DNA from: a virus
Direction: 5' to 3' (one strand)
IMG/VR virus record: IMGVR_UViG_3300037097_000033
Location: 1-56,150 of that record
DNA: 56,150 bases
This document shows positions 8,411 to 16,034 of the stretch, piece after piece. A program made the position numbers and the translations under genes. Position 1 is the stretch's first letter; each line of letters opens with the position of its first letter. The notes under the pieces were generated by a model. The model saw only the letters and a program-made list of their open reading frames with translations, ran no database searches and was not told the DNA's origin.

Positions 8411-9220
8411 GTGCGAGTCTCCGACGACTTCTACGACCACCCGAAGTTCTTGGCGGCCGGCCTGACGGGAGTGGCTCTGTGGCTCGTTGCGCTTGCCTGG
8501 TGCAATCGCAACCATACCGACGGCCATATCCCAGCAACTGCCGTCCGGCGGCTGCTCGACCTGGACGGCGCCGACGACGTCACCGAACGCCTCGTGGCAT
8601 GTGGACTATGGGAGCGCACCGAGAGCGGCTTCCACTTCCACGATTATGAGGACTATCAACTCACCAACGGGCAGGCCACCGAGAGGTCCGCTGCGTTTTC
8701 AGCTGTCAGGGCGGAGGCTGGCCGGAAGGGTGCGGCCGCCAGATGGGGCAACCGAGATGCCTCCCCCATGGCAACCCATGGCAAACCGATGGCAAGTCCA
8801 TGGCAAGCCGATGACAAGCCGATGGCAAACCGATGGCCCCAACCCCAAACCCCAGGGGTTAAAAACAACCCCCCCCTTACCCCCCCCGATGGCAAACTCA
8901 TGGCAAATGCCATACCCGCCACTAACAGCGGGGTTATTGCTACGCAACAGAGGAACGGGGTCAACCTCGACGAACTAGAGCGAATCACCGGAAGGCTTAT
9001 CCGGCTATGCACAGCCCACAGCCGAGAACGGGTCAAGCTCGAAGCTGTAGCGGTGACCACGTGGGCCATGTGCGCCCTAGACCTGCGTGTCGTCGATGAG
9101 GAAATCGGGCTGGCCGAGGTTGCCGCTACTCGACCAGCACTGCCGCGGTTCCTCGTCAAGCCTCTCGAACGCCGAGCAGCAACAGCCCGGGTGTCCCTTC
9201 CCAAGTTCGTCTTGCCCTAA
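8411..9220 (+). CDS. Replication initiator-like winged-helix protein
   Basis: A 269-residue protein like phage replisome organisers. The N-terminal domain (about 1-100) reads VRVSDDFYDHPKFL, ALWLVALAWCNRNHTDG, IPATAVRRLLDL and FHFHDYEDYQ, a winged helix found in phage initiators. Next is AEAGRKGAAARWG, then a low-complexity linker encoded by an 11-bp DNA repeat, then a helical C-terminal domain. GTG 8411 is chosen because GAGGTG lies six bases upstream; GTG 8402 is the alternative. By analogy with lambda O, the protein may bind the repeats inside its own gene and recruit the host helicase. Confidence 0.7.
   Translation: MRVSDDFYDHPKFLAAGLTGVALWLVALAWCNRNHTDGHIPATAVRRLLDLDGADDVTERLVACGLWERTESGFHFHDYEDYQLTNGQATERSAAFSAVRAEAGRKGAAARWGNRDASPMATHGKPMASPWQADDKPMANRWPQPQTPGVKNNPPLTPPDGKLMANAIPATNSGVIATQQRNGVNLDELERITGRLIRLCTAHSRERVKLEAVAVTTWAMCALDLRVVDEEIGLAEVAATRPALPRFLVKPLERRAATARVSLPKFVLP
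8768..8906 (+). repeat. Iteron-like 11-bp repeats inside the initiator gene (candidate origin)
   Basis: ATGGCAA-type units start at 8768, 8778, 8789, 8800, 8811, 8822, 8833, then 8889 and 8900. Steps are 10 bp once and then 11 bp; unit 8811 reads ATGACAA and unit 8833 reads ATGGCCC. Because 11 is not a multiple of three, the repeats fall in all reading frames, so the period is not set by protein sequence. Several units are flanked to give CCATGG. This is the classic arrangement of a phage origin within its initiator gene. Confidence 0.7.
8855..8872 (+). other. Hairpin between the two iteron groups
   Basis: GGGGTT at 8855-8860 pairs with AACCCC at 8867-8872 around an A-rich 6-nt loop, and is followed by long C runs. 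It separates the seven-unit and two-unit repeat groups and may be part of the origin's melting or priming region. Confidence 0.4.
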
Positions 9221-9249
9221 GCGCTCACTCAAACAGAAAAGAGTAACCA

Positions 9250-9327
9250 TTGAAAAAGTTCCTAGCTGCGCCCGCCCTACTCATCCCGGCCCTAGCTGCC
9301 GCTCTGGTCCTGTGGTACGGACGATGA
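9250..9327 (+). CDS. Possible 25-residue membrane peptide
   Basis: TTG at 9250 starts a short frame (KKFLAAPALLIPALAAALVL then WYGR) with one hydrophobic span. AAAAGAG lies upstream as a possible ribosome site, and the stop overlaps the ATG at 9324. It could be a small membrane protein or a translated leader coupling the next gene. Confidence 0.45.
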   Translation: MKKFLAAPALLIPALAAALVLWYGR

Positions 9328-9734
9328 GCACAGTCGAACAGCCGCTCAACAAGATCGCCGCCACCCTGGTCGACTTGCAGGAGCGCTACGCCAAGGCGCT
9401 AGAGGTAGTGGAGGCGGCGCGGCTGTTTGAGTACGCGCCAGGCTCTGAAAGCAGACGCCAGACTTTGCGGGTCGCTCTGGCTGCCTTGATGAGAGCAGCG
9501 AGTGATGGCGCTAAGGCTGGCGTCGTGACCCCTGACCGCTTCACGATGCCCGGCGAGCCTGCCCTGACCCTCGGCGAACTGAGGGAGCAGACCGGCAACC
9601 TGGGCGACTACTATCGGATCGTGCTAGTGCAGAAGGCCGGCATCGTGCCGCTCGTTTTCTACGGGATCGACAACGGGCCAGCGCCCGACGACCCGGGCGA
9701 GCCGGGGACCATCTACTTGGAGGTGAAGCCGTGA
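9324..9734 (+). CDS. Hypothetical early protein, 136 residues
   Basis: The start at ATG 9324 overlaps the small peptide's stop. The N-terminal half is helical (IAATLVDLQERYAKALEVVE), the C-terminal half beta-like with YYRIVLVQKAGIVPLVFYG. It carries the peptide VVTPDRFTMPG, whose DNA (GTGACCCCTGACCGC at 9525-9539) matches the start sequence of three genes downstream. Function is unknown. Confidence 0.55.
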   Translation: MSTVEQPLNKIAATLVDLQERYAKALEVVEAARLFEYAPGSESRRQTLRVALAALMRAASDGAKAGVVTPDRFTMPGEPALTLGELREQTGNLGDYYRIVLVQKAGIVPLVFYGIDNGPAPDDPGEPGTIYLEVKP

Positions 9735-9961
9735 GCGGCGACGGGTTCCTTTGTCCGACCTGCGGTCACGCCTGCCCGTCAGAGCACCCAGCCAGAGGGT
9801 ACGCGGAGGCCCTGGAACGGTCGGCGAAGGTGCTCAAGGACGCGCAGACATCCCTGTTCGACGCAATGCAATCGATCGCACGGGCCCTCCCGGCGACGGC
9901 CGACATCGATAAGCTCCATGAGGCAGCGAAACGAATGGGGTACAAAGGGGAGGTCTCGTGA
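9731..9961 (+). CDS. Zinc-ribbon protein, 76 residues
   Basis: A GTG-started gene with LCPTCGHACPSEHP near the N-terminus (one CxxC and a further Cys/His), followed by a helical region (YAEALERSAKVLKDAQTSLF). It overlaps both neighbours by 4 bp. A nucleic-acid or protein-binding role is possible. Confidence 0.55.
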   Translation: MSGDGFLCPTCGHACPSEHPARGYAEALERSAKVLKDAQTSLFDAMQSIARALPATADIDKLHEAAKRMGYKGEVS

Positions 9962-10281
9962 CCCCTGACCGCGTAGCTGAGGCCCCCGATGCCGTCATGA
10001 ATTCAGTGCGGAGGTTGCCTGAGAGGCCGGAGAGTCCGGAAACGATCGAGCGTAAGGGAAGTCTCCTCCGCGCTGAACACTTTGACGACACCGATGAGGA
10101 CTTTGAGCGTCAGCTGTTGCTGGCACCCGGGCCTTGTATCTGCGGAGACCTGGCGACGGTCGAGGTCGTGGTGCGCTGGAAGAACGGCCCGTGCCACTAC
10201 TGGTACTGCGAGCAGCATGCCGCCACCGTGCTGGAACTGGAGGGTGTCAGCCGAACGGGCTGGCGCAGGGGACCGAAGTGA
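9958..10281 (+). CDS. Accessory protein with the MTPDRVAEA start (copy 1)
   Basis: A 107-residue protein starting at GTG 9958 with VTPDRVAEAP. It has a Cys/His cluster in the second half (CICGDL, CHYWYCEQH) that looks like a zinc site. The first ten codons are almost identical in DNA to those of the next two genes. The start overlaps the previous stop (GTGA). Confidence 0.6.
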   Translation: MTPDRVAEAPDAVMNSVRRLPERPESPETIERKGSLLRAEHFDDTDEDFERQLLLAPGPCICGDLATVEVVVRWKNGPCHYWYCEQHAATVLELEGVSRTGWRRGPK

Positions 10282-10628
10282 CCCCTGACCGCGTAGCCGA
10301 GGCCCCCGGGTTGTCTCCCGTTCCGGTGGCCAGGGCTGGTGGTCGTTTTTACCGGCACTGTCTTGGTGGGCACGCTATCAGTTCGGATAAGTCCGATCTG
10401 TCGGACCTCACGGCTTGCCCTGCTATGGTCGGGACCATCCATGCTGGGGTATGGCAGCCCGGCTCGCACCAGTGTGGGCGAGAGATGGGTGGGTGGGAGA
10501 TCGAGCCACCCCCGCTCGTTGAACGCATCAGGGACAGCTGCTGTCGTTCTTGGCCAAAGCCCTGCTCTTACCACGAGGGCTGGCGTGACGGCTACGAGTA
10601 CGCCCAAGAGAACGGGACGGATGGATGA
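10278..10628 (+). CDS. Accessory protein with the MTPDRVAEA start (copy 2)
   Basis: A 116-residue protein from GTG 10278. After VTPDRVAEAP the sequence is unrelated to copy 1: Ser/Asp-rich (ISSDKSDLSDL) then Cys and Trp-rich (CCRSWPKPCSYHEGW). This C-terminal piece is like small phage proteins with a YHEGWRDGYEYA-type tail. No function assigned. Confidence 0.55.
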   Translation: MTPDRVAEAPGLSPVPVARAGGRFYRHCLGGHAISSDKSDLSDLTACPAMVGTIHAGVWQPGSHQCGREMGGWEIEPPPLVERIRDSCCRSWPKPCSYHEGWRDGYEYAQENGTDG

Positions 10629-10945
10629 CCCCTGACCGCGTAGCCGAGGCTCTGGCTGCTCTAGAAGCGGCTGAGAAGGCGGTGACGCCGGGAAGGTGGG
10701 AGTTCCAGGCTGACGGTTCCTACGCCGACGTGTATGCCGACGATGCTGGCGTAGTCAGGGTTTGGGTCGCCGGCACGGACAATCCTCCCGACGCCGAGTT
10801 CATCGCCCGCTGGCGCAATGCAGCGCCGGCGCTCCTGAAGCTGGCTGCGGTGGCAAATGGTGTGCTAGACGAGAGCCGGGAGTGCTGGCACCCCGAACTG
10901 GCCGCGGCGCTCGACGAGCTAGCAGCGGCGGTGCTCGGGCCTTAA
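10625..10945 (+). CDS. Ea22-like phage protein with the MTPDRVAEA start (copy 3)
   Basis: A 106-residue protein from ATG 10625. After MTPDRVAEA it has PGRWEFQADG and NPPDAEFIARWRNAAPALLKLA, the D-x-E-F-I-A...P-x-L-L pattern common in Ea22-like phage proteins of unknown role. It is the last gene of the rightward early block, ending just before the terminator that stops the convergent late operon. Confidence 0.65.
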   Translation: MTPDRVAEALAALEAAEKAVTPGRWEFQADGSYADVYADDAGVVRVWVAGTDNPPDAEFIARWRNAAPALLKLAAVANGVLDESRECWHPELAAALDELAAAVLGP

Positions 10946-10949
10946 CGCG

Positions 10950-10981
10950 AAAAACGCCCCCCGACCCGAAGGCCGAGGGGC
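10950..10981 (-). terminator. Rho-independent terminator of the leftward late operon
   Basis: Read on the minus strand: arms GCCCCTCGGCC and GGTCGGGGGGC (nine pairs, two mismatches) around a TTCG loop, followed by TTTTT. It lies just past the last leftward gene (11009) and between the convergent gene sets. Confidence 0.85.
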
Positions 10982-11008
10982 TTGAGCATTCGTGTGCTGA
11001 GGCGCAGG

Positions 11009-12073
11009 TTAGATGATGTCTTCGACGTCCTTGACCAGCTTCCTGGCGTCGCCCTCGACGTCGGCCTCGATCTTCTTGAGCTCGGAGACGAAGCCGGCAT
11101 CGAACTTCTTGACGAGGGGCCCGAGGCTCGGCGCTCTGTTGACCGTCGAGAGGATGAGCTCACGACGCTGCTCGGGTGTTTCGACAGGGAACTCCTTGGC
11201 AAGCACGGCAATGTCGCTGTCTAGGTCGTTGACGGCCACGCCGTGGTAGGTGCCGTCAGGAGCGATGACGATCTCATTGTCGAGTATCACGGCGCCTTCC
11301 TCTCGGATGGCTCGCCAGTTCTCCCAGTCGCCCGGCTGCACCATGTCCCAGGTGTCGTAGTCGGCTTGCGTCGGGGAGCGGAAGATCACTGGTGCGCAAT
11401 GCCCCCCGATCCAGTCGGTAGCCGTCGAGTCCCAGGGTTGCGGCGGGGTAGACGTGGAAGCGGTCATCATTTCCTGGCTGACCAGGATGCCGTCGAAGAA
11501 CACGCCGAACGCGCCGATGCCACCCTGGAAGAACTGGCCATTAGTCGGGACCCCGGCGAAGCGCTTGACCAGGGGCATCTTGCCGATCGGCTGCGTCAGT
11601 AAATAAATCAGGCCCACGCCGACGTCGCAGCCGTTGTCGTAGCCGCTTCCCTGGCACCACGTGAAGTATGCAGCGGGAGCGGCTGGGTCGGTCGTCTGGT
11701 AGCCGTTCTGCGAGCACCACGCAGCGAAGGCGGGTGCGCCCTGGAAGACGAAGTACGCCTCCAGGTTCTGGACGGTGGTAGGCCACAGGCTGAGGTCACC
11801 CGGCTTGGTCTCGCCGGCTAGCCAGGAGTTGCGCATCTGGGTCACCTGTGCGGCCCTAAAAAAGCAGTTGCCGGCGCCGGCAAAGCCGGGCACGGTCGGG
11901 TCGGGCCCGTTCCCGAGCATTCCCGTGGTGGCGCCTCCAGTGGTCCCGTCGAAGGTGCTCTTGGGGTTGCTGTAGGGGAAGGGGTCGACTTGCCCGGTAA
12001 GGTATTTGTCGATGGCGAGGCGCTCAAGGACCGGCGACTTGCCCATGTGGCGCCCTAGCTTGCGATCAGGCAT
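11009..12073 (-). CDS. Papain-fold-like cysteine peptidase candidate in the lysis region
   Basis: A 354-residue protein with GGGAGAG before its ATG. AGNCFFRAA (about 66-74) resembles a catalytic-Cys helix start, and WIGGHCAPVI near 225 resembles the catalytic-His strand of papain-like peptidases, followed by TWDMVQPGDWENW where such enzymes have the Asn/Trp segment. The C-terminal 60 residues are charged and helical. It is the last late gene, after two membrane proteins, so it may be a wall-degrading or host-modifying enzyme. The call is motif-based and tentative; it may be a structural protein instead. Confidence 0.4.
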   Translation of the reverse strand: MPDRKLGRHMGKSPVLERLAIDKYLTGQVDPFPYSNPKSTFDGTTGGATTGMLGNGPDPTVPGFAGAGNCFFRAAQVTQMRNSWLAGETKPGDLSLWPTTVQNLEAYFVFQGAPAFAAWCSQNGYQTTDPAAPAAYFTWCQGSGYDNGCDVGVGLIYLLTQPIGKMPLVKRFAGVPTNGQFFQGGIGAFGVFFDGILVSQEMMTASTSTPPQPWDSTATDWIGGHCAPVIFRSPTQADYDTWDMVQPGDWENWRAIREEGAVILDNEIVIAPDGTYHGVAVNDLDSDIAVLAKEFPVETPEQRRELILSTVNRAPSLGPLVKKFDAGFVSELKKIEADVEGDARKLVKDVEDII

Positions 12074-12353
12074 TTGCTCTCCCGATAATGGCAGCCACGT
12101 GCACGGCCTTGGTGGCGGAGCGGTGGGTAATGACGTGCACCGCCTGGACGCAGCCGGCGACCAGCGTGCCGACGATGGGAATGAGCGTCACGGCCCAGCT
12201 CGGCTCGGTGAAGCCGGGGTGGAGCATGCCGACCACGCCGAGGGCGAAGGCGATCATGCTGACCAAATAACTGGTCACTGACTCGGCATCGTTCCACTGA
12301 GGAAGCGGCGGGAGGGGAGACGGCGTGGGCGTTACGGGAGGTACTGGTGTCAT
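12066..12353 (-). CDS. Small membrane protein, holin-like
   Basis: The ATG at 12353 follows GGAGCACAC. The 95-residue product has a Pro-rich N-terminus, then two hydrophobic spans (YLVSMIAFALGVVGML and TLIPIVGTLVAGCVQAV) and a short basic tail. Size, two spans and position between enzyme-like genes fit a holin, a protein that permeabilises the inner membrane at lysis. Holins have no conserved signature, so this is by context. Confidence 0.55.
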   Translation of the reverse strand: MTPVPPVTPTPSPLPPLPQWNDAESVTSYLVSMIAFALGVVGMLHPGFTEPSWAVTLIPIVGTLVAGCVQAVHVITHRSATKAVHVAAIIGRANA

Positions 12354-12691
12354 GTGTGCTCCTTTTCTAGTTCTTGCTGATGAGGTTGTGGACGTATTGT
12401 CCGGTCGAGCTTGCGCCCTATGTAAAAGCCCACTTCGCTGCCCGCCATGGAGCCGAGCAGCAGGGCCGCCAGCATGGCCAGGGTCAGGGCCGATAGGCCG
12501 TAGCGGACCCAAGAGACGCCCGTGGAGACGACGCAGAACGGTAGTGTCAGGTCGCCCAGCCCGTCCATGATGCCGCCCTTGAGTGCGCCCCGCCAGTCCT
12601 TCGCCCGGGCCAGCAACACCACGGATGCGGTGTAGAACACGTCCTGCACGGACATGGAGATGAACACGACGGCCACCAGGCCGTAGTTCAC
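12350..12691 (-). CDS. Multi-span membrane protein of the lysis cassette
   Basis: A GTG-started 113-residue protein with three hydrophobic segments (LVAVVFISMSVQDVFYTASVV, LPFCVVSTGVSW and LTLAMLAALLLGSMAG) and a charged tail. Its stop overlaps the next ATG and its GTG overlaps the preceding stop (GTGA), so translation is coupled. It could be a second holin or an antiholin. Confidence 0.55.
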   Translation of the reverse strand: MNYGLVAVVFISMSVQDVFYTASVVLLARAKDWRGALKGGIMDGLGDLTLPFCVVSTGVSWVRYGLSALTLAMLAALLLGSMAGSEVGFYIGRKLDRTIRPQPHQQELEKEHT

Positions 12692-12999
12692 AGCGCGCTG
12701 ACTAGGAACCGCATCAGTTGACCGTCTCGATGAGCCGGGCGAGCACGATGGCGATCCATGCCGAGATGAGCCACGTGTCCCAGCCCTGCCCGAAGATGGT
12801 CCGGGGGACGGCGGCGCACATCGTTCACCCGACGTATCTCACCCAGGATGTACTCCCGGGACGCGGCGATGTCGCGCCGCAGTTCCTCTTTGGCGGCGCT
12901 GACGGCAGCGGCGGTCAGCGCTGTCGGGTCAGGGATGGGCACGTTCCCGCCGTGCGACTGCTCGTCCTTGTGCCAGTTGCCGTTGGGTTCCTCAGCCAT
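12688..12999 (-). CDS. Small acidic virion/lysis accessory protein
   Basis: A 103-residue product from ATG 12999. The first 65 residues (MAEEPNGNW...IPDPTALTAAAVSAAKEELR) resemble small proteins found beside phage coiled-coil and holin genes. After IRRVNDV the sequence becomes Arg/His-rich and looks unlike protein, while another frame encodes a membrane peptide (12714-12821). The stop at 12688 overlaps the next GTG, which supports reading to that point. Confidence 0.55.
   Translation of the reverse strand: MAEEPNGNWHKDEQSHGGNVPIPDPTALTAAAVSAAKEELRRDIAASREYILGEIRRVNDVRRRPPDHLRAGLGHVAHLGMDRHRARPAHRDGQLMRFLVSAL
12714..12821 (-). CDS. Nested 35-residue membrane peptide
   Basis: In the +1 frame within the preceding gene, an ATG at 12821 opens MCAAVPRTIFGQGW then DTWLISAWIAIVLARLI, a convincing single transmembrane span. 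An in-frame TGA lies just upstream of the ATG, so it needs its own start or a shift after that point. It may be the true 3' product, with the longer reading of the host gene being incidental. Confidence 0.4.
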   Translation of the reverse strand: MCAAVPRTIFGQGWDTWLISAWIAIVLARLIETVN

Positions 13000-13012
13000 A
13001 AACGCTACCGCC

Positions 13013-13507
13013 TTAGTTCGTCTTGAGAGCGGCGGCAAGGAGACCGATGGTCGTGTCCTGCGCCCCGAGGTGAGCTTCGATCCGGACGACACCAGCAGCC
13101 GCTTGGGCCGCCGCTTGGGCCGCATCCTTGGCCGCGCTGGCCGCTGACTGTGCATGCCGTTCGGCCGTAGCCGCCGCCAGTCGGTTTTCAGTAGCCGCCG
13201 TCACCGCTTCGCTTTTGAAGCTGGCAACGACGAGGGTGAGCTGGTCGACCTTGCCTTCGGTGCGCTCGACCTTATCTTCGAGGCGAGGAGCGATGTCGCC
13301 GATACTCCTGCTATTGCCACCGTTGCTCACCTTGGCGTTGGTGTCCTTCGACGTGGCGAGCAGCTTGTCGAAGGTGGCGCGGAGCATGAAGCGCAGCGCG
13401 GCCAGGAGCAGGGCCCCGACCACGAGGACGAGGATGCCTTCGAGTGCCCAGCCGGTCCAACTAATATTTGAGCTCCCAGCGACAGTGGGAGCGACGTCGG
13501 CGAGCAC
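13013..13507 (-). CDS. Membrane-anchored coiled-coil protein
   Basis: A 164-residue protein with one N-terminal transmembrane span (LEGILVLVVGALLLAALRF) and a long Ala-rich helical part (AATAERHAQSAASAAKDAAQ) typical of coiled coils. The layout resembles XhlA/spanin-like lysis accessories that link membrane and wall events, but no specific family is recognised. It starts at GTG 13507, two bases from the preceding stop. Confidence 0.55.
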   Translation of the reverse strand: MLADVAPTVAGSSNISWTGWALEGILVLVVGALLLAALRFMLRATFDKLLATSKDTNAKVSNGGNSRSIGDIAPRLEDKVERTEGKVDQLTLVVASFKSEAVTAATENRLAAATAERHAQSAASAAKDAAQAAAQAAAGVVRIEAHLGAQDTTIGLLAAALKTN

Positions 13508-13508
13508 C

Positions 13509-14333
13509 TTAGTGGAGAGCGATCGAGGTGAAGCGGGCCAGTAACGGTCCGCTCTCGATCAGCGGCTCGTCGGGGTACGCGGCCTGGACGGTGGGCCAGT
13601 CGTCGCCCAGGTTGACGGCGCCGGCCGGGCTCACGAGACAGATCGTGCCGGCAAGCAGCACGTTCTTCTTGGTGTCGGTGATCTGGGTTGGCGTGCGTAC
13701 GAGCATGGTTTCCCTTTCCGTTGTGGGCTTCGGCGGCGGGGGTGGAGGTGGAGGCGGAGGGATCGCCCAGGACGCTAGAGCAACGCTGCAGTCGTAGGTG
13801 TACTTGGACTGGTTGAAATACTGGCAAGCGACGTTGCCAGTGCCAGTGCCGACGCCCTCAAAGACGCCGTTGGGTACGATCGGCACGCCGTTCCACCAGG
13901 CGAGCCAGCAGTCGACGTCGCGGCCCCACTCCAGCCCGAGCGCGGCCAGTGCGGCGGTGACGATCGGCTTGTTCGCAACTTCGATATAAATGAACGGCCG
14001 GCCGAGGTTGGCGTGGATCTTGTTGTACGCCCACTGTGCGGCCTGCACCTCTGTGGCGTCGCCGAACTCGCTGTCGATCCCGTCATAGTCGAGGAACGCA
14101 TTTACGTCGCTGCTGGTCGAGATGCGCCAGAGCTTTTTTGCGTTCGGGAACCGCGCCTGGACAGCAGCGATGGTCGACTCGTAAGTGAGGAAGTACTCAG
14201 CCCATGACGGGATCGTGTCGATCGCAATTGCGTCAAAGATGTAGATGAGTGCCGGCGCCGACGTGGCAGCCATAAGCGGCAACGGCCGCAACTTGTTGAG
14301 GACGGCGTTACGGATCGCCCGGAATGCGCTCAT
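13509..14333 (-). CDS. GH25/DUF1906-like lysin or virion glycosidase
   Basis: Start at ATG 14333 is supported by GAAAGGGAA upstream; 274 residues. The N-terminal ~190 residues follow the TIM-barrel pattern of phage lysin-like domains: LIYIFDAIAIDTIPSW, YDGIDSEFGDATEVQAAQWA (acidic catalytic region), FIYIEVANKP, CWLAWWNGVP and a final CQYFNQSKYTYDCSVALASW. A run of ten prolines then links to a ~60-residue C-terminal domain. It probably degrades peptidoglycan or another cell-surface polymer. Nearby holin-like genes support an endolysin role; a virion role is the alternative because baseplate genes are next. Confidence 0.6.
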   Translation of the reverse strand: MSAFRAIRNAVLNKLRPLPLMAATSAPALIYIFDAIAIDTIPSWAEYFLTYESTIAAVQARFPNAKKLWRISTSSDVNAFLDYDGIDSEFGDATEVQAAQWAYNKIHANLGRPFIYIEVANKPIVTAALAALGLEWGRDVDCWLAWWNGVPIVPNGVFEGVGTGTGNVACQYFNQSKYTYDCSVALASWAIPPPPPPPPPPKPTTERETMLVRTPTQITDTKKNVLLAGTICLVSPAGAVNLGDDWPTVQAAYPDEPLIESGPLLARFTSIALH

Positions 14334-14433
14334 TGGTTCCCTTTCAATGCTGCCCGTGGCCAGGACCGACGGCGGGGCGGTCCCGGCGCTGCGGGCTCTC
14401 GATGCGCCAGGAGCACGCCTCGCGCGCGAGAGA

Positions 14434-14793
14434 TCAGTAGAACGTGACCGACCCACAGGGCAGCTCGATCAGCTCAGGCGAGTCGGTCAGCTGGATAAAG
14501 ACGTCGTACTCACCGACGACCAGCGCGCCGGAGCCGGCCGGCCCGATCAGCACGCTGGCACTGAAGCCGGCGCCGGTCACGTCCCAAACTCCGGATAGCC
14601 AGGTCGTCCCGCTCGTGGGCCGCATGCCCGAAGCCAGGATGGCGAACGCCACCGCCCCGCCGGTCGGGTCCACCTGGCTGCCGTCGGGCGCCAGGCAGGT
14701 AACGGCGACGTGCAGGTCGACGGTCGACAGCACCGAGACTTCGTCGACGTCCAGGCCGCTGACGGTGACGGTGCCGAGGTCGATGGTCATCAA
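14434..14793 (-). CDS. Hypothetical beta-rich tail-region protein
   Basis: A 119-residue protein with the alternating pattern of an Ig-like or similar beta sandwich (STVDLHVAVTCLAPDG, GEYDVFIQLTD). It overlaps the fibre-tip-like gene upstream by 4 bp. Small beta domains like this are often tail or fibre accessories. A ~100-bp stretch to the next gene (14334-14433) has no convincing gene. Confidence 0.55.
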   Translation of the reverse strand: MMTIDLGTVTVSGLDVDEVSVLSTVDLHVAVTCLAPDGSQVDPTGGAVAFAILASGMRPTSGTTWLSGVWDVTGAGFSASVLIGPAGSGALVVGEYDVFIQLTDSPELIELPCGSVTFY

Positions 14794-15416
14794 TTTATGC
14801 CGTACAAGTAGAAAGCGGAGCCGATAGTGAAGTTGGGGCCGGTGGTGGGAGCCAACGCCAGGCTGGTGATGGCAGCCGTCGAGCGCCAGAGGCCACGGTA
14901 GAGGCCTTCCGAGTAGTTGGTGGGCGCCGTCACGGCGTCGTAGTAGCCCGACCGAGATGTAAACGCCTTTTGGAAGGTGGTCAGCGCATAGCAGGGGATC
15001 TCGATGTCGAGTGCCCCCGCTACATTGGCGGTGCCGTAAGTGCCCATCGCCACAGCGACCTGAGCCGAGGCGCCCACAACGGTGTCACCACTCGTGAACG
15101 TGCCTTCCACGTTCTCGGTCCAACACACGTCGTAATGGTTGCCGGTATCCCCGTTGAGCGTCATTTTTACGGAGTCCAGATAGCCCCCGGCGTATGTGGT
15201 TCGTAAGACTGCTTTGACGAGCAGGTGGTTGAAGTCCTGGGGGATGGCACTGAACGTCACCGAGGGTTCGGCCACGGTGAGCACCTGGGAGGCGATGAGC
15301 GTCGAGCCGACCGCGGCGTCCAGCACGTTGGCGAGGCTTTCGATTTGCCCCGGGCCATTGGGGGGGTCCGTGCCCAGCGGGTACGGCAACGCCAGGCGCG
15401 AGGTGTAAGCGGGCAT
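14790..15416 (-). CDS. Tail fibre/receptor-binding tip-like protein
   Basis: A 208-residue protein. The first 35 residues (LALPYPLGTDPPNGPGQIES) are a short collar sequence found at the start of many phage fibre proteins; the rest is beta-rich and ends in SAFYLYGIN, a common ending of virion fibre domains. It lies directly after the baseplate gpI gene, the normal position for a fibre or tip protein. Confidence 0.6.
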   Translation of the reverse strand: MPAYTSRLALPYPLGTDPPNGPGQIESLANVLDAAVGSTLIASQVLTVAEPSVTFSAIPQDFNHLLVKAVLRTTYAGGYLDSVKMTLNGDTGNHYDVCWTENVEGTFTSGDTVVGASAQVAVAMGTYGTANVAGALDIEIPCYALTTFQKAFTSRSGYYDAVTAPTNYSEGLYRGLWRSTAAITSLALAPTTGPNFTIGSAFYLYGIN

Positions 15417-15425
15417 GGGCGCCTT

Positions 15426-16034
15426 TCAGTCGTAGGCGACGGTGAGCACAAGACCCGCGGGGAGCGCGGCCTGCATGGCGGCGACGAGTTGGGTCCCCGA
15501 GCCACCTAGGGCATTCCAGGTGGCAAAGGCGGCTTCTAGTGCGTTCCAGGTGGCGTATTCAGATCCAACGTAAAACCAAGTGCCAAGCACGCCGGCCCCC
15601 GGCACCGTGACCAGCACCTTGTACGGGTCGCCCTCGTAGCGCTCGGTCACCACAACGCCCGTGGTGGTAGTCAGGAAAGTGGCCGCCGCTGCGATGAGCG
15701 CGTCCACGGTGCCCCGCTGGAAACCCTGTTCGCCGGTGATGGCCGCCCGCATCTGGGCGTCGGTGGTCTGTAGCGAACTGAACCGCACGCCGACGAACTG
15801 GGCCAGCCACGGCAGGTCGGCCGTCGGGCACCGGGTGACGTCGAGCAGGATCGACCAGCCCGGGTTCTGGCCTTGGTCGCGCGCCAGCGTGTCCGTCGCC
15901 TGTAGCAGCGAGCAGGGCCCTTCAAGCCAGGAGAGGAACGGGTAGCCGTTGCCGGCGTCGCTGTCCTGGACGAATTGGGGCAGGAAGCCCCACAGGGTGG
16001 CTGTGTCGGGCGAACACGTCGAAGGGGTGAGCAT
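15426..16034 (-). CDS. Baseplate protein, P2 gpI-like (tail protein I)
   Basis: A 202-residue protein with CPTADLPWLAQFVGVRF (about 72-88), the hallmark of gpI-like proteins, which connect the wedge to the fibres. The C-terminal half (GVVVTERYEGDPYKVLVTV) is a beta domain. It directly follows gpJ with a one-base overlap, giving the standard order gp25-J-I-fibre. Confidence 0.8.
   Translation of the reverse strand: MLTPSTCSPDTATLWGFLPQFVQDSDAGNGYPFLSWLEGPCSLLQATDTLARDQGQNPGWSILLDVTRCPTADLPWLAQFVGVRFSSLQTTDAQMRAAITGEQGFQRGTVDALIAAAATFLTTTTGVVVTERYEGDPYKVLVTVPGAGVLGTWFYVGSEYATWNALEAAFATWNALGGSGTQLVAAMQAALPAGLVLTVAYD

Noticed and set aside
14334-14433. CTCGCGCGCGAG palindrome (about 14419) as a terminator
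   Set aside because: No T-run follows on either strand; it may be incidental in GC-rich DNA.
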